Counted from the first letter of the stretch, positions 42,867 through 54,424 are shown. The stretch is DNA of 62,000 bases from Branchiostoma floridae (GCF_000003815.2 NC_049982.1:21756701-21818700); one strand, 5' to 3'. A program made the numbers and translations. Notes: a model not told the origin generated them from the letters alone.

Positions 42867-45800
42867 TTATAGACATGTAGAAAGTCTCTGTTTCATCCGT
42901 ACAAACCTCTCTTAAGAACGGAAATCTTCGCCATTGGCACAACTGTGTCAATTTGTTTTGACACAGCTGTAGTATGGCGCTGTTCTATTTGAACAAACCT
43001 TCCTCAAAAACGTAAAATCCCGACAGGACAAGAACAGTGTCATTCTATATGATACACATGTGAATAGTCTCTGTTTCATCCGTACAAACCTCTCTTAAGA
43101 ACGGAAATCTTCGGCATTGGCGCAACTGTGTCAATTTGTTTTGACACACCTGTAGCATGGCACTGTTCTATCCGAATAAAACTCCCTTAATAACGTAACA
43201 TCTCAACAGGACAAGAACAGTGTCATTCTATATGATACACATGTAGAAAGTCTCTGTTTGATCCATACAAACCTCTCTTAAGAACGCAAATCTTCGGCAT
43301 TCGCACAACTGTGTCTCTGTTCCATCCGTATAAACTTGCCTTGATAGCCGGGAAAGCTTCGACATTGGCACAGACTGTCAATTTTTTTACACACCTGTAG
43401 TATGGCACTGGTCTATCCGTATTCCGTATAAACCTCCCTCATAACGAAAAGCCTCGACATTGTAGTATGATCTGAAAAACAACCTCAAGAGTGCAGTAAT
43501 CCATTAAATGTGTTAAAATGACTGCCATATCACCGACTTAGGTGATAGTGCAACAACACTACACTATTGGTATGGTTGACCCGGAAGCAGTTGATCCTTG
43601 TCCTACAACCCGGTATATCGGAAAACCCAATGCAGTGCGTAACTGGCGTCTCGAATACAATAGCGAAACGCACCGCTAAAACCCTGAAAATTGGTCAACT
43701 TTCAGGCGTAATTACTTGACTTCTAACTGCGGTCCAGCTTTCAAAAATAGTTCCTCGTGATTTATTGACCCCTTCCAAGAACGGGGAACCATTTTTTAGG
43801 CTGATATAACGCATCGCGGCTTTACTATACCGTTTTTTATCGGACATACCGTAAGGACTCATTCAGGCTGAGTACAGCCGCAGCGCATGACTTTCCCTGA
43901 TCACTGACAACATTTACATTGCACTCTCAGGTACTATTGAGACTCCACGGTGGTTGTTTGGAACAATCTGAGGAACCTCGCCTGATAGACCTGACATGGA
44001 CTATGGAGGAGAGAATGAACATGTACCCAACGCACGCAGAATATCGCTTCACCATTGTTTACAGGTAAACACAGCAGGATACAAGTAGCAGTTTCATTGT
44101 ACCAAACAGCCGTTTGGTGCAGTGCTGTAGAAATAGGAAATATCTAATACAGTGCCAGGAAGCTAAGATAATGGCCAAGAGGTATACTAACGTTATGAAT
44201 TATCCATTGTCTAAAGACTGAAGCTATCGACAGGATGTTCCTATAAATGATGCTATTTTTCACTATTGGCAGGATATTCCTGTCAATAAGAGTGTTGACA
44301 CAATTTACAGGATGCTCCTCCCCACAGAAATGCACCATTGAAAGGAGGCCCCTGTCAATAAGAGTTTGGCAGGATGTTCCTTGTGAGTAACCTTATGTTC
44401 CTTATGATCTTGTACATGTAAATCCCAACCAACACAATAGCCGTACCATTGTCTAAAGTTAATTATGTATGTGCACATGACACCACACCAAGTGAAAGAA
44501 CAAAATCGTGTTTTGCATGTAGAGGTGAACTGGCTCCTGGGTACCCCGAGTCCTATCTGGAGTCCAACAACCTCTTCATGTCTGAACATACGGGAACTCA
44601 CCTGGACGCGCCTGCGCACTTCGTGCCTGGGGCCTGGAGACGTGAGTTACTAGTACATGTTTGCGTCAAAGTAACGTTGTTTTGATGTTTTCAGCTTCAT
44701 GTTGTTCTGAAAAACAGTTGAATGTCGTAGTTAACCTTAAAACGTACTCACGTACGGATAAACAGAGCAACACGTATGTATTAGTATGTACTACTATAGT
44801 CTGCTTTTTCGTTACGAATTTTACTTCCCTCAGCTAGACCACACGTTACTGCGGATGTCATTTTTATTTCAAGTTAAAATTTGATTAAAATCGTTGTCAA
44901 TACCTGTTATTTTTGCGACGGTGCCCTTAGTCGTTTTTTTTTTTCTTCGCTCGCACCCCAAACTGTTGTGATCTCGTTCCCAGTTGACGAGATCCCGCTC
45001 GGTCACCTGACCGGCCCGGGAGTGGTGGTGGACGTGCGGGACAAGATCGGGAACAACTCGGACTACGCCATCACACAACAGGACTTACAGGACTGGGAAC
45101 GGCAGTATGGGCGCATCCCTGACGACAGTATTCTCCTGCGTAAGTATTTTGATAGCCTCTTAGAATTCATGTGATTCTCATAGATGGACTTTGATAATGA
45201 GTGATTTATATAATCCAAAGCTTTGATACTTGGTAAAACGGCATACTACATGTGTTCTGATACAAATCTTATACGTGAGTAAAGTAATATGAGTAATACC
45301 CACGTGTCCCCCTGACCGCAGTCCGTACAGGCTGGGGGGAGTGGTTCTGGGAACAAGGACCCCAGGCTTTCCTTGGCACAGACACTGAAGACGTCAATCT
45401 GGTGCATTTCCCTGGTCTCCACCCAGAGGGCGCTCAGTGGCTTGTAGACAACCGTAATGTTAGGATGGTCGCATTGGTTTAGACACCATGAGCCCTGACA
45501 CCGGTGAAGCTAGTGCCAAGGTACTATCATAACCTCCTTGGTACTATATTTCCAGTTTCTTGTCTTAATTCCTTAAATTTTCCCTTCGTCTTTCTTTATT
45601 TTGCTCTTATTGCTGTTCTGTTGACTTTCGAGGCCGGCACAAATTTGTTGTATTCCAACTGTCTGCTTTACATCATCAAGGCGCCTCTGGTCCACCGAAT
45701 CCTTCTGCCCAACAACGTCCTCATCCTGGAGAACGTTGCCCACCTGGACAAGATGCCCCCTACCGGTTCCACCGTGTACGCCATGCCCATAAAGATCGGC

Positions 45801-46149
45801 CAGGGAAGCGGAGCTCCTGTTCGGGTCTTCGCGATCGTGGACGGAAGAACCAGCACAGCGGGGCTATCGACGCCAAACTGGGCCGCCATGTTGTCTACTC
45901 TGCTCATCTTGCAATTGGCTGTTATGTAAAATGATGCTCACGTGACGTTTCAATTTTCGTCTTTAGGATATCAACATAACCATATCAACTGTTGAGCATA
46001 ATGACCTTTAATATCATGCACACAAAAAAGATACCTGTGGCTATATTTTGCATTGATTGTTTGCGTACACTACATAATGTTTGTAACGCCGGTCAAAAAA
46101 AGCAAAGTTTTTATATGATTATTTTGAGGTTTTCTAATGTGATTTTGTT

Positions 46150-47648
46150 CTCTCAGTAATCTCATTTGTGAAATATTCCAGGTGTACCTCAGGGTTCGGT
46201 GCTAGGCCCCCTACTGTTCCTTGTGTATATTAACGACATGGTGGATGGTTTAGTCACTTGCCCTTTTTTATTTGCGGACGACAGCTCCTTATTGGATATC
46301 GTGGAAAATCCCAACTCAACAGCCATTCGACTCAATGGTGATCTCATGAAGATTTCATCTTGGTCGGCAAGATGGCTTATCCCTTAAAAAGTGAAGAAAT
46401 GCTTTTTTCTAAGAAATTAAATCCCCCTTACCATCCACCTCTTTTCCTCAACAACTGTGTTATTAAGTCCGTTAAATCTCATAAGCACATAGGAAGTTTT
46501 TTAACAACCACCATGTCATGGGAAATGCAAATTTCAAATATGATTTCCAAGACATCTAAACGAGTGTCTGCACTTAACAAATTGAAATTTAGATTACCTC
46601 GAACAGTACTTGATACTATTTATAAGTCCTTTATCCGTCCTCTTCTTGAGTATGCCGATATCATATGGCATGGATGTACTTCATGTGATTCCCAACGTTT
46701 AGAACGTGTTCAGTACGAATGTGCACTTACAGTCTCAGGGGCAGTAAGAGGTTCTTCTTACTCTTCGCTCCTTGCTGAACTTGGTTGGGAAAGACTTTCT
46801 GATCGGAGACACGTTCACTCCTTGGTCATGTTTTACAAGATTGTTAACGGTCATACTCGCCAGTATCTTAAGGACTTGATTCCTCCCGTAGTTTCTGTTT
46901 TTACTTCTCATAATCTTCGCAACAAACACAACCTACGGGTACCGATTTGCACTACAAGTCGATACCAAAAGTCTTTTATTCCTTATGCAACACAACACTG
47001 GAATGGTCTTGACACTGCTGTTCGTTCACTTAGCTTTTCACTGTATAAAAAACATTTAATGAAATTAGTACGCCCCTCCATCAATAAACATTTTAGCTAC
47101 GGTCCTCGGTACACCTGCGCACTCCTTACACGCCTTCGCATAGGTACCTGCAGTCTAAACCAAAGTTTATTTATCCGAAATTTAGCTTCTAGTCCAGCCT
47201 GTAACTGTGGGTGTCGATGTGAAGGTGTTGTGCATTTTTTGTTATACTGCCCTACCTATCAACAATACAGAACCATTTTTTTCGACAATCTTCAGAACCT
47301 GCTAGGCAATTCTCTTGATTTCAATAGTTTATCCGAATCAGCCCGTATCCATTTACTTTTAAGGGGTTCAACTTGTCTGTCATATCATACAAACTGCAGT
47401 ATCTTAAAGTTGACCCAGTTATATATTGTACATACCAAACGTTTTGCAACTACCTTGTAACCTGACTTATATGTAAATAGCTGTGAATTGTTTGTTTCGA
47501 TTCTGTCACTTTATTTGTTCTTGTCAATCATCCTTTTTTGAGAGGTGATATGAATATTAGCTTTCTGCTAGAGTGTATTACCTCTCTGTCCTGTCTGTAC
47601 TTTGTTGTTCAATAATAATAAAAAAATAAATAAAATAAAAAAAATATT
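46150..47648 (+). mobile_element. 5'-truncated LINE (CR1/jockey-like) with A-rich tail
   Basis: The element starts inside the reverse transcriptase at GVPQGSVLGPLLFLVYINDM (motif B) and continues with FADDSS (motif C). The frame stops at about 46385 after WSARWLIP and resumes in another frame from about 46372 to 47460 (366 codons, KSHKHIGSFLTTTMSW, RPLLEYADIIWHGC, and a C-terminal CNCGCRCEGVVHFLLYC cluster). The indel is near 46375. It ends in AATAATAATAAAAAAATAAA-type sequence at about 47612-47648, as LINEs do after target-primed reverse transcription. It lies between cyclase gene 3 and the relics of the third module copy. Confidence 0.85.
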
Positions 47649-47752
47649 CCAAACGTATGAATGGCATCCCGGGAGACAGAATGTTCACAATAGATGTGGT
47701 ATTGAGAAATATCAGACTAATAGATCTACAATTACTGATTTTAATTGATATT

Positions 47753-47862
47753 ACCTAAACAGTTCTTTGGACACGATGCCATTGAGCTGCTACATGCACA
47801 AAAAGCACATAACTGGAGACCAGGAGTAACAAGACCAATTCCTCACTTTGCGCCATCTTCGC
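47753..47862 (-). pseudogene. Relic of a third LRR receptor gene (start of exon 1)
   Basis: About 110 bases match the first coding exon of the LRR genes (3779-3883). Read on the minus strand from ATG at 47856 it gives the signal peptide (MAQSEELVLLLLVSS..FVHVAA) and then diverges through an insertion near 47780 that shifts the frame to a stop at CTA 47755. The rest of the LRR gene is absent. It is 206 bases from cyclase exon 1 at 48063, in the same head-to-head arrangement as in units A and B. Confidence 0.8.
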
Positions 47863-48062
47863 TTAATATCAATAAATAATAACTCCTTCTCACGGCTCAG
47901 TCCCTTCCCAGGCATGGAGAACCTTAGCCCATGTCGAAAACTGCGAATCAGCGCTCTCTCACAAAATAAATACCGCCGCTCCAAAGGTCTGCGAAGGAGG
48001 CTAAACATTTTGAACATTTGGCCATTGACCGTGCCATAGTGTTGACATGTTTAGGCGGTACA

Positions 48063-48101
48063 ATGGCGGCCACAAACGCCTTTTCTTCACTTCTCATCTT
48101 G
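48063..48101 (+). CDS. Cyclase first exon of the third module copy (MAATNAFSSLLIL)
   Basis: A 13-codon signal-peptide exon with GTAAGT donor in phase 0, start context ACAATGGCGGCC. It can splice in frame to the orphan exon 2 at 48577 or to exon 2 of cyclase gene 4 at 51580. No exon like MAAKHRPILLIT (9340) is found before gene 4, so this may be its working first exon. Confidence 0.6.
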
Positions 48102-48576
48102 GTAAGTTTCAGTATCCCTCCGTGCAGTTGTGCGGGCCGCATTATACAAGATTGCTGCTGCAAATCAAGTTCAATGTTAAAATATAACGTTATGAATAAC
48201 GAAATCCGGTAGATCGATGTGCCAACCAAATCCGTTCCAAATATCAAGCGTGATAAATACTGTCGAGTCACTGTTGTAAGGCCAATACCCTAAAGTCGAA
48301 TAGTATACTGTCTGAGTCACACTGTACTTTTAAGACCTTTTAACGACCGATTCATTCCGTAGATTTCTATGGCTGAGATGATGTACTACTTTCCCGGTAG
48401 GGTAAGACACAACCGTAGGTCCAGGGCAGGGGGACATTTAGCCCCAGTTTAAGGACAACTGTACGGTACAAAGGCCAAAGACACCCTTTATGTTTGTACA
48501 TGGGTGATGGTGGGCATAGTGTAAGCTTGCTTTCCGATTAATTAGCTTCACTACAACAGCACAGTACATTGGACAG

Positions 48577-48710
48577 GTACTGTTGGGACTCCACGGTGGT
48601 TGTTGGGGACAATCTGAGGAACCTCGCCTGATAGACCTGACATGGACTGTGGAGGAAGGAATGAACATATACCCAATGCACGCAGACTATCGCTTCACTA
48701 TTGTTTACTG
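48577..48710 (+). pseudogene. Orphan cyclase exon 2
   Basis: 134 nt, the same length and phases as exon 2 of cyclase genes 1 and 3, coding VLLGLHGGCWGQSEEPRLID and onward. The donor changed from ACAG to ACTG before GTAAAC. No exon 3-6 set of its own follows; the next cyclase exon is the exon 2 of gene 4 at 51580. It is a remnant of a deleted gene or, less likely, a mutually exclusive exon. Confidence 0.7.
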
Positions 48711-50002
48711 GTAAACACAGAAGGATACAATCAGTAGGTTCACTACAACACAAGAAAATCAAACTGCCGTTCATACTATGCTGCATATATATACAGTACG
48801 TACACGTAGAAGCAGAGATAATAGTCAAGAATTATACTAACGTAATAATTTATCTATAGTCCTAAGGGCCGAGATCATGTACGGGATGTTAATGTCAATA
48901 AAAATGTTGGCACAATTAATAGGATGCCCATGCCAATAATAAGCCACTATTGACAAAATCTTCCTCTCGATAAGGTTTTTATGGCACTAATAACAGGCTG
49001 TATTTGTCAATAAGACTTCTTTGGACAATATTCGTTCCTATCAATGTGATTTTTTGGCACTATTGACAAGATGTTCCTTGTGAATAACACCTTATGATGC
49101 TGTAAAGCCTAAACCCTAAGGATAATCTTGCACAATGGAGAATTGAATACGAGTTATGACATATATACATTCATGAGCAAGAATAATTGACTAGAATAAT
49201 TATGAAAATGGATGATAAAAAAGAACTAGTACTCCCTTGCCGTGATTGAGCCCGCGACGTTTTTTTACTGTTAGGTGATCACTTTACCAAGCAGGATCTG
49301 CTTGGAGATTATAAAGAACATGAGGTTTCGGGGCTTGTCTTGTTTAACGAGTCACAAACTTGAGTCAGGGCCTGAAAATTGTAGTGTTCATGTGAAATGA
49401 GACAGCGATAGCTTTTCAACAATTTCACTCGGATGCATGTTTCTACGGCTCGGTGCACGAGAAGCGGAACTGGTCCTGTTTCCTTGCAGTTGCGGTTGCT
49501 AAGAATTATGAACTAAAAGTGTTCTTGTTTACAGCAGCTAGTCACCGCTTTCAAACGGTCAACACTGCTTTTGTGCTGAGCATTATAAAGAACCCGGCCT
49601 TTGTTCAACCCAACGTCTTAAATTTCCCACCAGTGGTATATAGATTCAAGCATCTTAAACGTTCATTCCGTATTTTGCAAACTGTCAGTTTAGGTATCTG
49701 TTTGAACTCAGCCAAATGTTTTTAGATGACGCTATGAACGCGGCAGCTGTTGCAGCCATTGTGGATGATGTCTCCGCTAACTAATGGTGTGTTTGGCCCC
49801 ATTCTAGCAGGCATCTCTCCACAGGCGATGGTATTCGGAAACAGAATGTGGCACCATGGATAGCCGCATTGTTTATATAGGGGATAGACAAGAGCGCAAA
49901 ATTGGATATCTTGACCTTGGGGTTAAGTTGGGGCACAGAATTAAACGTCGATGTGGAGCTCAGAGAAACTCGCCGTTTTGCTTTACGCGCTCTTAGAATC
50001 TG

Positions 50003-50155
50003 TAAATGCATTTAAGTTCGAGGGGATTTGATTTCGCGGTAGCGGAAAAAGGACCTTTCGCGGTGGATTTAAGTTCGCGGTAACACCATAGACTGCAGTC
50101 TAATACCATGATAGAAAATTTTAACATTAACCGCGAACATTTCTGCATTTACAGT
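50003..50155. mobile_element. TTCGCGGT-type MITE, first copy in unit B
   Basis: Counterpart of 10155-10360 with an internal deletion; begins TGTAAATGCATTTAAGTTCG and ends TTCTGCATTTACAGTAAC. Confidence 0.7.
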
Positions 50156-50280
50156 AACTTATTCTTGGTCGATCGACGTGTATTCGAAAATCTTGCGGTG
50201 TATTAACCATGCAACAATTCACTTGCTGGTTAATTTGCCGTCTCTGCCCGGTGGTTTTACGACGACTACATATACTTTAA

Positions 50281-50450
50281 ATGCAGAAATGATTAATGTT
50301 CGTGGTTTTCCACTTAACCGCGAACATTTTTCTATTATGGTATTAGACTGCAGTCTATCGTGTTACCGCGAAATGAAAACCACCGCGAAAAGTCCTTTGT
50401 CCTGCTACCGCGAAATTAAATCCCCGCGAACTTAAATTCATTTACAGTAC
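50281..50450. mobile_element. TTCGCGGT-type MITE, second inverted copy
   Basis: AAATGCAGAAAT..CGCGAACATTTTT at the left and CCCCGCGAACTTAAAT..CATTTACAGTAC at the right; the order is reversed relative to the copy at 50003. It is absent from the matching place in unit A (after about 10470), so it is a later insertion. Confidence 0.7.
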
Positions 50451-51579
50451 TTCACTACGCGAAGTTTTATTTCAACTGCCGTCTTTTTATTCCCGCCTTG
50501 CTGTATGGCTGAAGGCAACGCCAGTTTAAACGTTACAAGATGCAGTCAGTACGACAGTGTGCAAAGTTGAACAATACATGTCCTAAGCAAACAAAAAACA
50601 AAAAAAAAACATCATAAACAGTTGCAATAGCTTACAAAGATGCAACAATCACATGTGGATTTAGCGTAACCTGATCTAACCTTGCTGGAATAATATATGC
50701 ATATGTGCACGCCTCTAGCCAAGGTATTGACAGATAATGCAATTCTTCATGCCAGGGACCTCTCTCCTGTATAATCGTCTGCCGAAGGGTACACGTGGTG
50801 TTCAGCTGTGTAGCCTTAGGTGTCAATCTGAATTGCTCAGGTTACCTTTTTCCTTGACCCCCATTGACATGAGCTGTCTCCAGTGACCTCCGTTTGAGGA
50901 CACAGTCTCAATAGGAAGAATATACAGTTATGTCCATCCGTAATCAAATAACCACTGTAACTGGCCTGTGGCGACCTTAGAATTAGAACTACAATTGTAC
51001 AAATGTACTTGTAATACAAAATTCCTAGATATTCCTTACGTATAGAGCTGTGGCGTTGTTTCACTGTGTCGATTTTGTGATATGAGCAGGCGCTTTAGAC
51101 GTATTTTGATGAATCAATACATTTCACTTGCAAGTATCACCGCCTAACGCCAGGTGGCGCTCTTGAGCCGTCTCAAACCCCGACACATTGTTTTGATCAC
51201 CTGCAAAGGCGTCCGTCCCAGGTACTGAAATATTGGTGAAAAGCTTTCCGCCTGTCACTTTTTGTAGAGTCCTTGGCCATATATCCATTCGCAGAACTAT
51301 CATTCCAACTGAATGACACAGTTTTTTTATTCACAAACCAAGAAGTTACAACATGCAACGTTTCTGTGACCGTCTGTCATCACCTTCCTCTGAACAATAC
51401 TGACTGGCATGGTTCTACTTCGCATCGCAGATAGGTGTCCCTGATGCAATGTTATAAGAATACGGTCTCAAAGCACTGTCACATTTGCATATAGTGTCCA
51501 GCAACAATGATAAATAAATAGACTATTATTTACCAACCCGATGAAAATATTCACGAATACAATCCACACATTTCCACAG

Positions 51580-54345
51580 ATAGTGTCCGGACTCCTTCTT
51601 GGTTGTTTGGGACAATCTGACGATCGCGGTCCGCGGCTGATCGACCTGACATGGTCCCTAAAGAGCGGCATACCGGTCTTCCCCTTCTACCCTCCCTACC
51701 AGTTCACTATTGTTCACAGGTAGGCATCCGCGTAGGAATACCTATGTTGAAAGAGATGCCACGGAAGAGAATACATGTAGTTTGTCATAGCCGCCTTCGC
51801 AGACTTCTAGCAGCGCTGGTTTGCGATTTTCAACATTGGACAAGGTGCTCTACTGCCGGAAGGAACTGTAGAACCTTAGCCAATGTTGAAAATTGGGAAC
51901 CAGCTCATGTTAAGTATTGAATTGAATGGCATATAAGTACAGGTCGAAACAAAAATGATAGTTGACAAATACTTGGAATATCTACACTCGGAGTCAACCA
52001 ACACAAGGATCATATTCTTAGCAACGTCATTTCTTTTGTTCGATATCGTTTGTGGCTTTCATGGACGCGTTTGCCGCCTCTCCTGTGTTAGGCTCAGGTC
52101 ACATTCTAAAATCTGGGCCCGGCCGGGTAGCTTTCGGGAGCAAAAATAATGATGCAACAGATATACTAATACACAAAATGTCAAAATTCGATTCGTGGGC
52201 ATGATTTGTGCACATTTCTAGGGATACATTTTAATTTTTCGTTTCTTAAAACACCCCGGCCGGGCCTCGATTTGAAAATGTGACCCAAGCCTTACCTACC
52301 AACCGACCAAACCTCACCCAAACCGCCGTGTGTTTGATACAGAGGTAACCAGACTGGAGGCTACTACCTGGAGTCTAACGAGATCGCCATGAACGAGCAC
52401 ACCGGGACTCACATAGACGCGCCCGCACATTTCGTGCCAGGAGCGTGGAAACGTGAGTTAACGCTACCTCACCTTTATCCATGGGGTAACCTATATCCGT
52501 TCTTTTTCACAACTCGACGGACCGTGGTTTCAAATTGTGATATTTTTAATACATAAAAGATATCCAAACTGTTGCAATTTGAAACCACTTGATATCCAAC
52601 GGATATTGGTTCCCCATCAGATAGTGGCCAACTTGCGTTACACTTAACGTTATGCATACAAAAACACAATGTTCTTTTGGATATACCACTTATTGTAATT
52701 GCTATGTAAACGCGTTTCAATATACTAGCCACGTTTCATACTTTCGTATGCCCAAGTCCCTACTTTATGCTGTAGATAGGTTTGCTTATATTTTTTCCAT
52801 ACACTTCTCACAAAATGTAACGTTAACAAAGTGCGCTGATTCCTTTCCCAGTCGACCAGATCCCGCTCGGCCACCTGACCGGCCCTGGAGTGATGATTGA
52901 CGTGAGGGATAAGATAGGAGACAACACTGACTACGCCGTCACAACGCAAGACTTACAGGACTGGGAACGAGAGTATGGGCGTATCCCAGAAGGTGGCATC
53001 ATCATGAGTAAGTCTTCCATCAACGATTTACCGTCAGTACAGTCAAGGTGCAATGTTCGTTTCAGTTTAGATGCACAGTATCATATTGTGGTGGGTACTT
53101 GAGATGGATTGGCCAGGTTCGATTCCTGCCATTTCTGGCGAGACGTTGTATCCTAATGAAAGACACTTAACACTTACTTTGAACACCCACCTATGTGTAA
53201 AAAATGGGTACTTGGTTTCGCTTGTGGGGGTAGTGTGTGTTGGAAGATTAGGGATGCTTAAGTATTTTAGCAACTCATTTATCAATTATCATGTTATATG
53301 GTCCAATATAATCTTCTATATTTACTGTTCACAAACTAGTTGCTACGTTGATGATATCCAGTACGTAGACGTACATTAGTAGGTACATGTAGCACAATAC
53401 ACTTAGAGGGTTCAATAGTCATCTTCATTATTCTCCAGGCAAAGGTTGAGTCTCGGAGATATAGTAGTAGTCGGGATTTTTACCAGCTCGCTCTTCCCGA
53501 CTCAACCTCTGCTTGGAGAATGATCTTCTTCGCCTTACCCCTTGTATCCCGTGCAATCTGCAGTCCGTTCAGGTTGGGGTGAACAGTTCTTTGAGGAAGG
53601 ACCAGTGCCATATCTGGGCTCGGACCAAAAGAACGCCTCCCTTCTGCACTCCCCGGGACTGCACCCAGATGCCGCCCAATGGCTTGTTGACAACCGTGAT
53701 GTGAAAGTGATCGGGTTTGACACTATCTCCGCGGATACTGGAGACTCTACGGTAATTGTTAATATTCCTGTTAGACTTATATCTAATAACGTGAAAACGG
53801 AGGTATTGTAATCAGTTGGTTTTCCCCCCATGAAAGGGAGAATCGCAATCAGTTGGTGTGTTTGTTTGTTTGTTTGTTTGTTTGTTTGGTGTTGTTGTGC
53901 GTCCGCAGTTATGTGAATATTACATTGTGGCAGGAAGTGGTGTGATAGGATGCTTTATAGGGAAATGGAAGTCTGGTTCGGTTTGGGTCCAATACAAGTT
54001 TAAACAAAAAATTCACGGAGGTATGCGGTCTCATAAGTCTTGTTCTTTTTTTAACCCTCGCCCTTTCCTTTCTTTGTCTTTCTCCAATCTCACTAGACGT
54101 ATCCGACTCACAAGATCCTCCTACCCAACAACATCATCATCATAGAGAACGTGGGCCACCTGAACGAGATGCCCCCTACCGGTTCCACCGTGTACGTCAT
54201 GCCCATAAAGATCGGCGATGGAAGCGGAGCTCCCTCTCGAGTTTTTGCCATCATTGATGACAGAACCAGCACAGCGGGGCTTACAACACCGGATTTCATC
54301 CTCATCTTGGCTTCTGCCATTATGCTTATCGTTCAGGCTATGTAG
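51580..54345 (+). CDS. Cyclase-family hydrolase 4, exons 2-6
   Basis: Exons 51580-51719, 52343-52452, 52852-53007, 53564-53751 and 54097-54345 join in consistent phases. With the 39-nt exon 1 at 48063 the product would be about 293 residues. The protein has a signal-peptide end (GLLLGCLGQ), HTGTHIDAPAHF in exon 3, SPGLHPDAAQWL and GFDT in exon 5, and a hydrophobic C-terminus (FILILASAIMLIVQAM) like a GPI signal. Family role: metal-dependent hydrolase, substrate unknown. It is clearly diverged from genes 1 and 3, so genes 1/3 and 2/4 are two ancient paralogues within the module. AATAAA lies 74 bases after the stop. Its first exon is uncertain: either 48063 or one not seen. Confidence 0.8.
53080..53260 (+). 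mobile_element. tRNA-derived SINE, unit B copy
   Basis: Same element as 12975-13150, with GGTTCGATTCC B box at about 53117-53127, in intron 4 of cyclase gene 4. Confidence 0.65.
53431..53520. mobile_element. 90-bp MITE with TTCTCCAGGCAAAGGTTGAG ends
   Basis: The left end TTCTCCAGGCAAAGGTTGAG is complementary to the right end CTCAACCTCTGCTTGGAGAA, with one or two mismatches, over about 22 bases. It starts within a base or two of the point where unit A diverges from unit B. It ends 43 bases before exon 5 of cyclase gene 4. Confidence 0.75.
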
Positions 54346-54418
54346 CCTTGAACTGAATTAGAATGTGCGTAACAACCTTACTGAAGTAACTGAAAGATAT
54401 GAGTAGTTGTATCTATTA

Positions 54419-54424
54419 AATAAA
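54419..54424 (+). terminator. Poly(A) signal of cyclase gene 4
   Basis: AATAAA 74 bases after the stop codon, followed by a TG-rich stretch (GGTTCTTTGTGCTTGT). Confidence 0.65.

Larger units (their letters stand above)
37645..43876. mobile_element. 6.2-kb foldback element in cyclase intron 1
   Basis: The ends TGTACTCAGCC(C/T)GAATGAG and their complement define outer inverted arms of about 440 bases (37645-38090 and 43440-43876), with few differences. Inside each arm is an array of a roughly 220-base repeat, then a centre with an 840-base unique part and the 10-bp minisatellite. Unit A intron 1 has no such element. No transposase frame is seen, so it is non-autonomous. A clear target duplication is not visible. 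Confidence 0.85.
37478..45929 (+). pseudogene. Cyclase gene 3, full exon set with 5-nt frameshift
   Basis: Exons: 37478-37516 (MATTNAFPLLLVL), 43931-44064, 44523-44641, 44984-45139, 45322-45520 and 45681-45929. Lengths equal those of cyclase gene 1 except exon 5, which is 199 nt instead of 194. Five extra bases (CATTG or GCATT, 45471-45477) follow GGATGGTC, so the frame meets TAG at 45480-45482. The predicted product is about 202 residues and lacks the last third, including GIDT, the final strand region and the GPI tail. Removing the five bases would align the frame with gene 1, so the lesion is recent. HTGTHLDAPAHF in exon 3 is intact. Intron 1 holds the 6.2-kb foldback element at 37645-43876. 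It is either a young pseudogene or an assembly error at this site. Confidence 0.75.
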
